Shown piece by piece: positions 8,259 through 15,281 of a stretch of DNA of 41,641 nucleotides (positions are counted from its first letter, which is position 1; each line of letters opens with the position of its first letter). The notes below the pieces were generated by a model. It saw nothing but the letters and a program-made list of their open reading frames with translations. It was not told where the DNA came from and searched no databases. The translations under genes were made by a program, and so were the position numbers. Location: assembly GCA_024226335.1 (NCBI GenBank), contig JAAELY010000545.1, positions 74,523 to 116,163 on the forward strand, given 5' to 3'. The DNA is from a bacterium (GTDB lineage: Bacteria > Myxococcota_A > UBA9160 > SZUA-336).

Positions 8259-9313
8259 CACTCAGATCCCGTCCGGGTCACCTCGAGATGACCCGGATCA
8301 GCCGATATCATCTCTCCGATGCTCGCCACACAGGGCGTGCCCCGTCGCGCAAGCTCGTCCCTGAGCAGGGATTCGTTCTCGGGCGCAATACTGAGCAGCA
8401 GCCCACCAGAGGTCTGGGCATCGCACATCAACAACTGCTCGACTTCGCTCAACGCATCGTCCCAGCGAGTGTGGGGAGAGACGTATTCCAGGTTGCGCTT
8501 GCTCCCCCCCGGAACGAGACCTTGATCGGCGAGAGATCGCGCGAATGAGAGCAACGGTACCGCCTGACTGTTGAGCCTCGCACCCAAACCGGATCCGAGC
8601 GCCAGGTTGTGCAGATGCCCCAGCAGGCCAAAGCCCGTGACGTCAGTTGCGGCGGTAGCGCCGGCCGCGAGCGCGGCATCGCGTGCGTCGCGATTCAGCG
8701 TCGACATGATGCGGACCACGTCGTCCAGATCTTCACTCGAAAGCTTGTCGCCCTTGATGGCCTGCGCCGCTATTCCCATACCGATTGGCTTGGTCAGTAC
8801 GAGACGATCCCCCGCGCGCGCACCGGTCTGCGAGAGCACGTTTTCGGCTTCGACCTTGCCGATCACACAGAGACCGTACTTCAATTCGGGGTCGAGAACG
8901 GTGTGGCCACCGGCGATCGCGCAACCCGCCTCGGCGGCTTTGTCGCGCCCGCCCTGAAAGATGCGAGAGAGGATCGACTTGTCGATGCGATCATCGGGAA
9001 AGCCGCAGATCGCCAGAGCAACCTGGGGCTCGCCCCCCATTGCGTACACGTCAGACAGAGAGTTGGCCGCCGCAATCGCACCGAAAGCCTCGGGGCTGTC
9101 GACGATCGGCGTGATGAAATCGACCGTGAACACGAGCGGCGAACCGGTTTCGGGGCGAAGGAGTGCCGCATCCTCCATGGGCCCGACGTCGGGATCTACC
9201 CACGGATGATCGAATCCTGTGACCTTGCTCAGGACCTGAACCAGGTCCTCGGCTCCCAGCTTGCGGGCTCAGCCCCCAGCGGGAACGAGCTGCGTCAGGC
9301 GAATCTCGCTCAT
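8258..9313 (-). CDS. selD: selenide, water dikinase, selenocysteine-containing (UGA recoded)
   Basis: SelD makes selenophosphate from selenide and ATP. The open frame begins near a methionine at 9178 (EDAALLRPETG), but the in-frame sequence upstream is also SelD. It reads MSEIRLTQLVPAGG, then UGA at 9271-9269, then ARKLG, giving GG-U-AxK at the place where E. coli SelD has GCGCK. The UGA is codon 15 and the conserved catalytic lysine is residue 18. The ATG at 9313 has the strong ribosome-binding site GGGAGGA. Full length is 351 residues including Sec, normal for SelD. Downstream motifs include TVDFITPIVD, NSLSDVYAMGG, GGHTVLDPE, LTKPIG and TDVTGFGLLGH. Known SelD enzymes carry Cys or Sec at this position. 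It heads the selD-acyP-epimerase operon. Confidence 0.95.
9231..9249 (-). promoter_or_regulatory. candidate bacterial SECIS hairpin of selD
   Basis: Read on the minus strand, AGGACCTG (9249-9242) and CAGGTCCT (9238-9231) form a perfect 8-bp stem closing the loop GUU. The loop starts 27 nt after the UGA at 9271-9269. This fits what is known of bacterial SECIS elements: a stem-loop inside the coding region shortly downstream of UGA, a small apical loop and an early G in the loop. It would bind SelB. The structure is seen; the function is inferred. Confidence 0.75.
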
Positions 9314-9330
9314 ACGTCCTCCCGAATTCA

Positions 9331-9343
9331 CCGGAGTATCCGG
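9331..9343. promoter_or_regulatory. CCGGA-N3-TCCGG inverted repeat upstream of selD
   Basis: A 13-bp palindrome, CCGGAGTATCCGG, lies 18-30 nt upstream of the selD start codon. A second arrangement of the same half-sites (TCCGG at 9369-9373 and CCGGA at 9380-9384) lies 25 bp further, in the same divergent selD/trkH gap. Paired half-sites suggest a regulator-binding region. In GC-rich DNA such short repeats also occur by chance. Confidence 0.3.
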
Positions 9344-9433
9344 CGAACACGAGCAACTTAGCATGCCGTCCGGGATGATCCGGAAGTCGCGCATGGGGCG
9401 CGAAGCCGGGGCGCTGGCTACAATCCCGGCCGC

Positions 9434-10885
9434 ATGAATGTGCGTACGGTATTCTGGCTCGTGGGAGTGGTGCTCGCCGCCGTTGCGCTGGCGGAAACTC
9501 CCGCACTCCTGCTCGCGCTTGCGCTCGGTGAAGCGTGGGAGGGGTTTGCGATTTCGATCGGACTCGGCGGTGCCATAGCGCTCGGCCTGCGGCTTTCCAC
9601 GAACCGCGAGGGGCTCGAACTCGATCACCGCGCCGCCATCCTCGCGGTCTCAGTCGCATGGATCTCCTCCTGCGTACTGGGCGCCGTACCTCTGGTGATG
9701 AACCCGGCGGCGCCTCTGAGCGCAATCGATGCATTCTTCGAATCTGCTTCCGGCTTCACGACGACTGGCGCCACCGTGTTGAGCGGTCTCGATACAATGC
9801 CACGCTCGATCCTGCTCTGGCGCTCCCTGATGCATTGGCTGGGTGGCATGGGCATGGTTCTGCTCGGCGTCGCGATTTTCCCGATTCTCGGACTCGGCGG
9901 CATGCAGTTGTTCCGGGCGGAGGCCCCGGGTCCGACCAAGGACAAGCTGACTCCGCGCATCGCTGAAACCGCGAAGATCCTCTGGGTGCTGTACTTCGGT
10001 CTTACCGCCGCGCTGATCGGGCTCTTCCTGGTCGGCGGAATGTCGTTCTTCGACGCGATCTGCCACTCGATGTCGACCGTTTCGACCGGCGGTTTCTCGA
10101 CTCACGACAGATCGATCGCCTACTTCGATTCCTCGTTCATCAACGTAGTGACATCGATCTTCATGTTAGTCTGCGGAATGAGCTTTGCGATCTCGCATCG
10201 CGCACTGACTCAGGGCATTCAGTGGCGCGCCTATCCCGAGCTGCGAGCTTACGTGGGCATCGTCACAGCGGGTGTGCTTCTGATCTCATTCGATCTGCGA
10301 CTCAATATGCCGGAGGAGTTCGGGAGTGCGACTAAAGCGCTCGAACACGCTCTGTTTCAGGCCGCTGCGGTCACCACGACGACCGGCCTGGCGACGCGTG
10401 ACTTCGATCTCTGGCCCTCGCTCTCGCACTCGGTCATCCTCGCACTGTTTTTCGTCGGCGGCATGGCGGGTTCGACAGCCGGCGGCGTCAAGGTGATCCG
10501 CGTGGTGATTCTGGCTCGTCTGGCCGCCTCACAGTTCTTTCGACTGGTGCATCCGCGCGGCGTGGCCGTGGTGAGGCTCGGTGACAAGGCTCTCGACGAT
10601 CAGATCGTCCTGGGCGTGCTGGGTTTCATCGGTATGTGGCTCATCCTCGTACTCGCGGGCACGATGATGATCTCGGCTTTCGGTCACGAGGTAACCACTA
10701 GCTTTTCCGCTGCAGCGGTCACCTTGGGAAACATCGGACCTGGATTTGGTGAGGTCGGTCCATCGCAGACCTACGCGAACTTCGAACCGGGCGCCAAGCT
10801 GGTGATGAGTGCGCTCATGATCCTGGGCCGACTCGAGATATTCTCGGTGCTGGTACTCCTGACACCGGGATACTGGCGCGGCTAG
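9434..10885 (+). CDS. trkH: TrkH/KtrB family potassium transporter subunit
   Basis: A 483-residue polytopic inner-membrane K+ channel-like subunit. The four pore loops are visible as SGFTTTGATVL, CHSMSTVSTGGFSTHD, AAAVTTTTGLATRDFDLWP and TLGNIGPGFG, which supply the selectivity-filter glycines. HWLGGMGMVLLGVAIFPILG and FVGGMAGSTAGGVKVIR are typical TrkH segments. Length matches TrkH. The cytosolic NAD-binding TrkA partner is not in this window. A TACAAT hexamer (9419-9424) 9 bases before the ATG could be a -10 box giving a very short leader, but no -35 box is evident. Confidence 0.96.
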   Translation: MNVRTVFWLVGVVLAAVALAETPALLLALALGEAWEGFAISIGLGGAIALGLRLSTNREGLELDHRAAILAVSVAWISSCVLGAVPLVMNPAAPLSAIDAFFESASGFTTTGATVLSGLDTMPRSILLWRSLMHWLGGMGMVLLGVAIFPILGLGGMQLFRAEAPGPTKDKLTPRIAETAKILWVLYFGLTAALIGLFLVGGMSFFDAICHSMSTVSTGGFSTHDRSIAYFDSSFINVVTSIFMLVCGMSFAISHRALTQGIQWRAYPELRAYVGIVTAGVLLISFDLRLNMPEEFGSATKALEHALFQAAAVTTTTGLATRDFDLWPSLSHSVILALFFVGGMAGSTAGGVKVIRVVILARLAASQFFRLVHPRGVAVVRLGDKALDDQIVLGVLGFIGMWLILVLAGTMMISAFGHEVTTSFSAAAVTLGNIGPGFGEVGPSQTYANFEPGAKLVMSALMILGRLEIFSVLVLLTPGYWRG

Positions 10886-10917
10886 CGGCAACTGGCACGG
10901 ATTCTGCTTCATCTTCT

Positions 10918-10939
10918 TCCCGAGGACAAAACCTCGGGA
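10918..10939 (+). promoter_or_regulatory. hairpin that can hide the ribosome-binding site of the FHA gene
   Basis: TCCCGAGG (10918-10925) pairs perfectly with CCTCGGGA (10932-10939) around the loop ACAAAA. The best Shine-Dalgarno sequence for the next gene, GGGAG (10936-10940), lies in the 3' arm, 7 bases before the GTG start. The hairpin could therefore limit translation, or act as a T-less terminator of trkH. No U-tract follows. Confidence 0.5.
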
Positions 10940-10947
10940 GAAAACGC

Positions 10948-11358
10948 GTGAAAACGGCGCTTCGAGTCGAACGACAGCAGATTCAAGAGCACGAAACTCC
11001 CCAGCGTAAACCCTTTGCTTCACTGGGTGCATTTTCGCTCGGTCAGTTCCTGGCGACCTATCGCGCCGGACTACTGATGCTCGACGGGCCCGCAGCCGGA
11101 ATACGCGTACCTATCGACCAGGAGCGAACCACCCTCGGGCACGGTCCGGGCGTAGATCTGGCACTCGACGACGCGAGCCTGCTCGGGGAATCCGCAGCAA
11201 TCGAATTCAACGGGCAGGGTTTCTCGTTGAGTCCCTCCCGTTTCGCGCAATCTGCGCTCCTGGGTCGCACTTCGCGCAAACTGCGCGACGGGGAGCGCTT
11301 TCGCATTGGCGAAAGAACGATCGAATTCACGCTGCTCGAAAAGGTTCCCGCACCCTAG
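10948..11358 (+). CDS. small FHA-domain protein
   Basis: A 136-residue soluble protein. A 40-residue basic/polar N-terminus precedes a compact forkhead-associated-like domain (about 42-130). GLLMLDGPAAGIRVPID, RTTLGHGPGVDLALDDASL and LRDGERFRIGERTIEF match the strand pattern of FHA domains, which bind phosphothreonine peptides. The usual GRxxxxD motif appears as GHGPGVD, and the conserved S-x-x-H is replaced by SLLGESAAIEF. Phosphopeptide binding may therefore be weak or lost. It starts with GTG. It follows trkH by 62 bp, and its stop overlaps the stop of the convergent gene. Confidence 0.7.
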   Translation: MKTALRVERQQIQEHETPQRKPFASLGAFSLGQFLATYRAGLLMLDGPAAGIRVPIDQERTTLGHGPGVDLALDDASLLGESAAIEFNGQGFSLSPSRFAQSALLGRTSRKLRDGERFRIGERTIEFTLLEKVPAP

Positions 11359-12128
11359 GGAGATCCGAACGAGCCTGTTCCGGAGAGAATCCAGAAAGTA
11401 CCCGACGCGACGAGCTGCAGACTGGCGTTGTCCCAGCCGTGCGGCGACACGGCCTCGACCAGGGTGCACAGGCACGCGATCCCCACCAGCGCTCCGAACC
11501 ACGCGGCCGGCTTCAAACCGGCGAGGAGTTCTGGACCGAGCCACGCCGCTAGTGCGAGTGCGGCGACGCTTGCAACGAATACGGCCAGAGAACCTTCGAT
11601 GCTGCGCTGCGCCTCGAGGCCCCCGAAGCTGGGCACGCGATAGCGATGGCGGCCGAAACGCGTTCCAACGGGTTCGGCGATCGCATCGGCGAGTCCGGTC
11701 ACCAGGTATCCCGCAATCGCACTGGGTCCGAAGAAGAGGTTGCTCAGCAATCCGCCGAGTAGCGTGGCGAAGTATGGAACCAGCACGAAACGACTGCGAT
11801 GGGGTCGATCCGACTCACGCGCGATCGCCTCGTAGAGCAGACCGCCTTCTCCTTGCAGAAGCGCGAAAAAGACCACCAGCGAGGTCGCCGCACCGAACAC
11901 GAAGAGAACGCTCAAACCCCAGAACGCCTGTACGACAGCGGCGTTCACAAGGATCAGGAAGTGGAAGACCTTGCGCGTGTAGCCGGTCTTCCAGCCGCGC
12001 ATACGCTTGAGCCAGCCCGACAGGTACAGCGAGACCGCAGCCCAGACGAGAGAGGGCGGCCCCGCCACGGCAATCTCGATCAGTGTCGGGAAATGCTCTG
12101 AGAAAAACGCGACGACCGGTTCGAACAC
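11355..12128 (-). CDS. dolichol/phytol kinase-like membrane protein
   Basis: A 257-residue polytopic membrane protein with about seven hydrophobic segments. It resembles the polyprenol/phytol kinase group (SEC59, VTE5), CTP-dependent kinases related to CDP-diacylglycerol synthases. Supporting motifs are R52-K53-x-x-H56 in TRKVFHF, the acidic site GLADAIAEPVGTRFGRHRY (D148, E152) and RSIEGSLAVF (E178-G179-S180). The bacterial substrate is unknown; an isoprenoid alcohol is the likeliest guess. It is divergent from dnaJ, and its stop overlaps the stop of the FHA gene. Confidence 0.75.
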   Translation of the reverse strand: MFEPVVAFFSEHFPTLIEIAVAGPPSLVWAAVSLYLSGWLKRMRGWKTGYTRKVFHFLILVNAAVVQAFWGLSVLFVFGAATSLVVFFALLQGEGGLLYEAIARESDRPHRSRFVLVPYFATLLGGLLSNLFFGPSAIAGYLVTGLADAIAEPVGTRFGRHRYRVPSFGGLEAQRSIEGSLAVFVASVAALALAAWLGPELLAGLKPAAWFGALVGIACLCTLVEAVSPHGWDNASLQLVASGTFWILSGTGSFGSP

Positions 12129-12222
12129 AACGCTGAGTTTGCCCCAACCGCGCCGTCGGGGCGAGTCGTGGATCCGGACGGCGAGGATCGTGCACAGCGC
12201 CGGCCTCGGCTACTATCTGGGT

Positions 12223-13134
12223 ATGGACAAGGATCTGTACGCAGTACTCGGGGTTTCGCGCAGCGTCAGCGATGACGAGCTGCGCAAGACCTACCGGAAA
12301 CTCGCGCGCGAGCATCATCCAGACGTCAACCCGAATGACTCGAAGGCAGAAGAGCGCTTCAAGGAGATCTCCTTCGCCTACGAGGTGCTCTCCGACAAGG
12401 ACAAGCGGCGCCGTTACGACGAGTTCGGCATGCAGGGGCTGTCCGAGGGTTTCGATGCAAACCAGGCCCGCGCGTACGAACGCTGGTCGCGCGGCGCGCA
12501 TCGCAGTCCACAGTGGGAACGCGACAGCTCTGGAGTCAATCTGGAAGACCTGCTTTCGGGAATGTTCGGCGGGCGAGCCTCGGCACCCATCCGCGGACAA
12601 GACGCGGAAGGTGAGATTACGATCGATTTCCTCGATGCCGTGCGGGGCGGAGAGGTGCGGGTACAGTTCGCCGGCAAGGGTGCTCTTCGCGTACGCGTAC
12701 CCGCGGGCTCCGATAGCGGCACGAAGGTGCGGCTCAAGGGACAGGGCGAGCCCGGTCCCGGGGGGGCGTCCGGAGATCTGTATCTGACACTGCGCGTGCG
12801 CCCTCACCCGTTCTTCACGCGCGACGGCGCCGATCTCTCGCTGGACGTGCCCGTGACACTACCTGAACTGATCCTCGGTGCGTCGATCGATGTGCCGACC
12901 CCGGATGGACCGGCGAAGATGACGATCCCGAAGGCTTCCTCAAATGGCCAGCGTCTGCGGCTTCGCGGCAAGGGCGCGGTGCGCCGCGGTTCCGATGGGC
13001 GCGGCGACCTGTATGTGCGGCTGGTCGCGAAACTGCCCGATTCGCAGGACGAAGCAATGGAGAAACTGGCCAAGGAAATGGAGCCGCTCTACGGCGACGA
13101 CGACGTACGCCAGCGGCTGAAGGTGGGAAGATGA
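12223..13134 (+). CDS. cbpA: DnaJ-family co-chaperone, CbpA type
   Basis: A 303-residue Hsp40. The J domain (1-65) has the DnaK-stimulating HPD at 32-34 and ends with RRRYDEFG. A short linker (NLEDLLSGMFGG) leads to two beta-sandwich substrate-binding domains (about 125-285) with RVRVPAGSDSGTKVRLKGQG, LYLTLRVRPHPFFTRDG and DGRGDLYVRL. The zinc-finger repeats of classical DnaJ are absent, as in CbpA. The ATG at 12223 gives a J domain that begins immediately. The next gene, a CbpM-like modulator, overlaps by ATGA, which strengthens the CbpA call. Confidence 0.95.
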   Translation: MDKDLYAVLGVSRSVSDDELRKTYRKLAREHHPDVNPNDSKAEERFKEISFAYEVLSDKDKRRRYDEFGMQGLSEGFDANQARAYERWSRGAHRSPQWERDSSGVNLEDLLSGMFGGRASAPIRGQDAEGEITIDFLDAVRGGEVRVQFAGKGALRVRVPAGSDSGTKVRLKGQGEPGPGGASGDLYLTLRVRPHPFFTRDGADLSLDVPVTLPELILGASIDVPTPDGPAKMTIPKASSNGQRLRLRGKGAVRRGSDGRGDLYVRLVAKLPDSQDEAMEKLAKEMEPLYGDDDVRQRLKVGR

Positions 13135-13415
13135 GTTTTTACAGCCGCAAGCAGGTCATCGAAGTTCTCGAAATCGACGATGGCTTCCTGCTTTCCCTCG
13201 AGAGCGAAGAGATCATCGCTCAGGATGCCCCACCCGACGCTACTGGAGATTTCTCTGAGCGCATGCTGGAACGCGCACGAGTTGCTCAAAACCTGGTGAG
13301 GGATCTCGACGTGAATCTCGCGGGAGTTGCCGTGATCGTGCGACTGCGGGAAGAGATGTCGCAACTACACCATCGCGTGGAGCAACTCGCACAGGAACTG
13401 AGCAGGCGCGGGTGA
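13131..13415 (+). CDS. cbpM: CbpM-like chaperone modulator
   Basis: A 94-residue MerR-fold-like protein. The N-terminal part (FYSRKQVIEVLEIDDGFLLSLESEEI) resembles the helix-turn-helix-like start of CbpM. The C-terminal half is helical with RMLERARVAQNLVRDLDVNLAGVAVIVRLREEM, a pattern shared by CbpM and MerR_2 proteins. CbpM binds the J domain of CbpA and inhibits it. The start overlaps the dnaJ/cbpA stop (ATGA), so expression is coupled. Confidence 0.88.
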   Translation: MSFYSRKQVIEVLEIDDGFLLSLESEEIIAQDAPPDATGDFSERMLERARVAQNLVRDLDVNLAGVAVIVRLREEMSQLHHRVEQLAQELSRRG

Positions 13416-13513
13416 TGTGCCGAGCGGTCGAACGATCGTCGCTCGCCCCAGCGTCACTCTTTTTGCCCTACCTGTAGTAATCTATCGGGCACGCAGATCG
13501 CTTCGGGTGGGTC

Positions 13514-14434
13514 ATGAAAGAGGTCGAGAGACAACGAGCGGCCAACCTATGGGAGCCCTTCGCCCGCAAGTTCCCGCCGATCGCCAAGGCGTGCCACATC
13601 TGGGCGAATCCGACAATCGATTTCAGAAACATCGGTGGGCTGGCTGAACCGAAAGACGAGATCCAGACCTACGCCTGCGCCATCACTGATCCCGAGGTCT
13701 ACAAGCGCTGGGGAACGGCGCCACCCTCGGGCCTGCTCTTGATCGGGCCGTCGGGTTCGGGAAAAACACTTCTGGCCGAAGCGCTCGCCGTGCGCAGTCA
13801 GATGCCCTTCCTGAAAGTCGACGTACCGCGTTTGATGTCGCTGGCGGTGCACGCGGGATCCCAGGTGGGCGCCCTCATGACGACCTGGGGCGAAACCCTC
13901 CAGGAGATGCCGCGCGTGACCGTGCTCTTCGAGGAACTCGACTTCGCGCACGGGATCACCGCAGGCCGCCCCCGACCGGATCTTCCGATGGCGGGGATTG
14001 CGGATTTCCTGATCGAATTGATCGATATGACGATCTCGATCGAGAAGACGCTGACCCTGGCGTCGACGAGCCGGCCCGATGGGATCGCCAGGGATTTCTA
14101 CGCACCGGGCCGATTCGAACGCGTGGTCAGCGTACAGCCCATCTACCCCGACGACGTGATCGAGGCACTTCACCTGCACGCCGGTTATGTAGAGTCGAAT
14201 GCTGGCCGCACTCTCTTCGAGAACCCCGACTGGCCGAAGGTGGTCGAGCAGAACACCGATGCCTCGATAGGCGAATGGGTCCGCATGCTACACGCCGTTT
14301 TGCGCAGCAAGGCGCGTCGCGAAGCCACCGGCGAGGAATCAGGTCTCATCACGACACAAAACCTGCTAGACGAAGTGGACCGCACGAAGATCGTTCAGCG
14401 CGGATTGCCGGTGTCGACTGGCCGATATCTCTAG
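13514..14434 (+). CDS. single-domain AAA ATPase
   Basis: A 306-residue AAA protein. The leader WEPFARKFPPIAKACHIW is followed by the domain start FRNIGGLAEPKDEI, Walker A GPSGSGKT (78-85) and Walker B VTVLFEELD (135-143). The usual Asp-Glu pair is Glu140-Glu141. A sensor-1 region with S186 (STSRPDG) and the arginine-finger block PGRFERVV (R200, R203) follow. A C-terminal helical lid has DASIGEWVRMLHAV. Closest in style to the Cdc48/FtsH/proteasomal-ATPase group, but it lacks a protease or second ring. The client is unknown. It lies 98 bp after cbpM on the same strand. Confidence 0.85.
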   Translation: MKEVERQRAANLWEPFARKFPPIAKACHIWANPTIDFRNIGGLAEPKDEIQTYACAITDPEVYKRWGTAPPSGLLLIGPSGSGKTLLAEALAVRSQMPFLKVDVPRLMSLAVHAGSQVGALMTTWGETLQEMPRVTVLFEELDFAHGITAGRPRPDLPMAGIADFLIELIDMTISIEKTLTLASTSRPDGIARDFYAPGRFERVVSVQPIYPDDVIEALHLHAGYVESNAGRTLFENPDWPKVVEQNTDASIGEWVRMLHAVLRSKARREATGEESGLITTQNLLDEVDRTKIVQRGLPVSTGRYL

Positions 14435-14504
14435 TGTCGGATTCCGAAAAGACGGTCAAGACCATGAGGCGGGTCTCTTAGGTCTCCTGGACAGGACACT
14501 GGCA

Positions 14505-15281
14505 TTGATTCGACTCGAAAGACTGACCAGGCGTTACGGAGACGTCGACGTTGTAAAGGAGCTTTCCCTCGAGATTCCTGAGGGAGAACTGCTGGTTCTT
14601 CTGGGCAGTTCAGGCTGCGGCAAGACGACCACGCTGAAGATGATCAATCGCCTGGTCGAGCCGAGTTCGGGGCGTGTGTACATTGCCGGTGAAGACACGG
14701 CGACTATCGAACCCGCCCAACTCCGGCTGCGAATCGGTTATTGCTTTCAACAGATCGGCCTGTTTCCGCATATGACCGCCGGTGAGAACATCGCTCTGAC
14801 GCCGGGACTGCTTGGCTGGGACGAGCAGCGCACGAGCAAACGCGTTTCGGAACTGCTCGAACTCGTCGAACTCGAACCCGATGTGTTCCGGACGCGCTTC
14901 CCCGATGAGTTGTCCGGCGGACAGCAACAACGCGTCGGAATTGCCCGCGCCCTGGCAGGCCGACCGGAACTCCTGTTGATGGACGAACCATTTGGCGCAC
15001 TCGACCCACTGACGCGCGACACTCTACAGCGCGCCCTGCAGAGCATCCGCTCGGATCTGGGAATCACGACGGTTTTCGTAACACACGATATGGTCGAAGC
15101 CCTGATCCTGGGCGACCGCATCGCAGTGATGAACGCCGGAAGACTGGTTCAGGTGGGAACCCCGCAGGAACTCTTGAACGCACCCGCGGACGAGGAAGTG
15201 TCCCGAATGATGGACACTCCGCGACATCAAGCTGAGCGCGTAGAATCGCTGCTACGCCGAGACCGACCCGTCGATGGCTGA
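14505..15281 (+). CDS. ABC transporter ATPase, OpuC/EgtU type
   Basis: A 258-residue ATP-binding subunit that powers the adjoining permease. It has Walker A GSSGCGKT (34-41), the Q-loop YCFQQIGLFPHMT, signature LSGGQ (136-140), Walker B LLLMDEP (156-162) and the switch histidine H194. The family is quaternary-amine/osmoprotectant ATPases (OpuCA, ProV-like), which includes the ergothioneine importer ATPase EgtUA. The C-terminal CBS domains of many OpuCA proteins are missing. A TTG at 14505 is the only reasonable start. The stop overlaps the permease start by 8 bases. The egtD gene downstream favours an ergothioneine/hercynine role by context only. Confidence 0.9.
   Translation: MIRLERLTRRYGDVDVVKELSLEIPEGELLVLLGSSGCGKTTTLKMINRLVEPSSGRVYIAGEDTATIEPAQLRLRIGYCFQQIGLFPHMTAGENIALTPGLLGWDEQRTSKRVSELLELVELEPDVFRTRFPDELSGGQQQRVGIARALAGRPELLLMDEPFGALDPLTRDTLQRALQSIRSDLGITTVFVTHDMVEALILGDRIAVMNAGRLVQVGTPQELLNAPADEEVSRMMDTPRHQAERVESLLRRDRPVDG

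Noticed and set aside
8258-9178. selD starting at the internal Met at 9178, or selD as a pseudogene with a nonsense codon
   Set aside because: The upstream frame is conserved SelD sequence on both sides of the UGA, has a strong ribosome-binding site and a SECIS-like hairpin. Recoding explains it better than a mutation.
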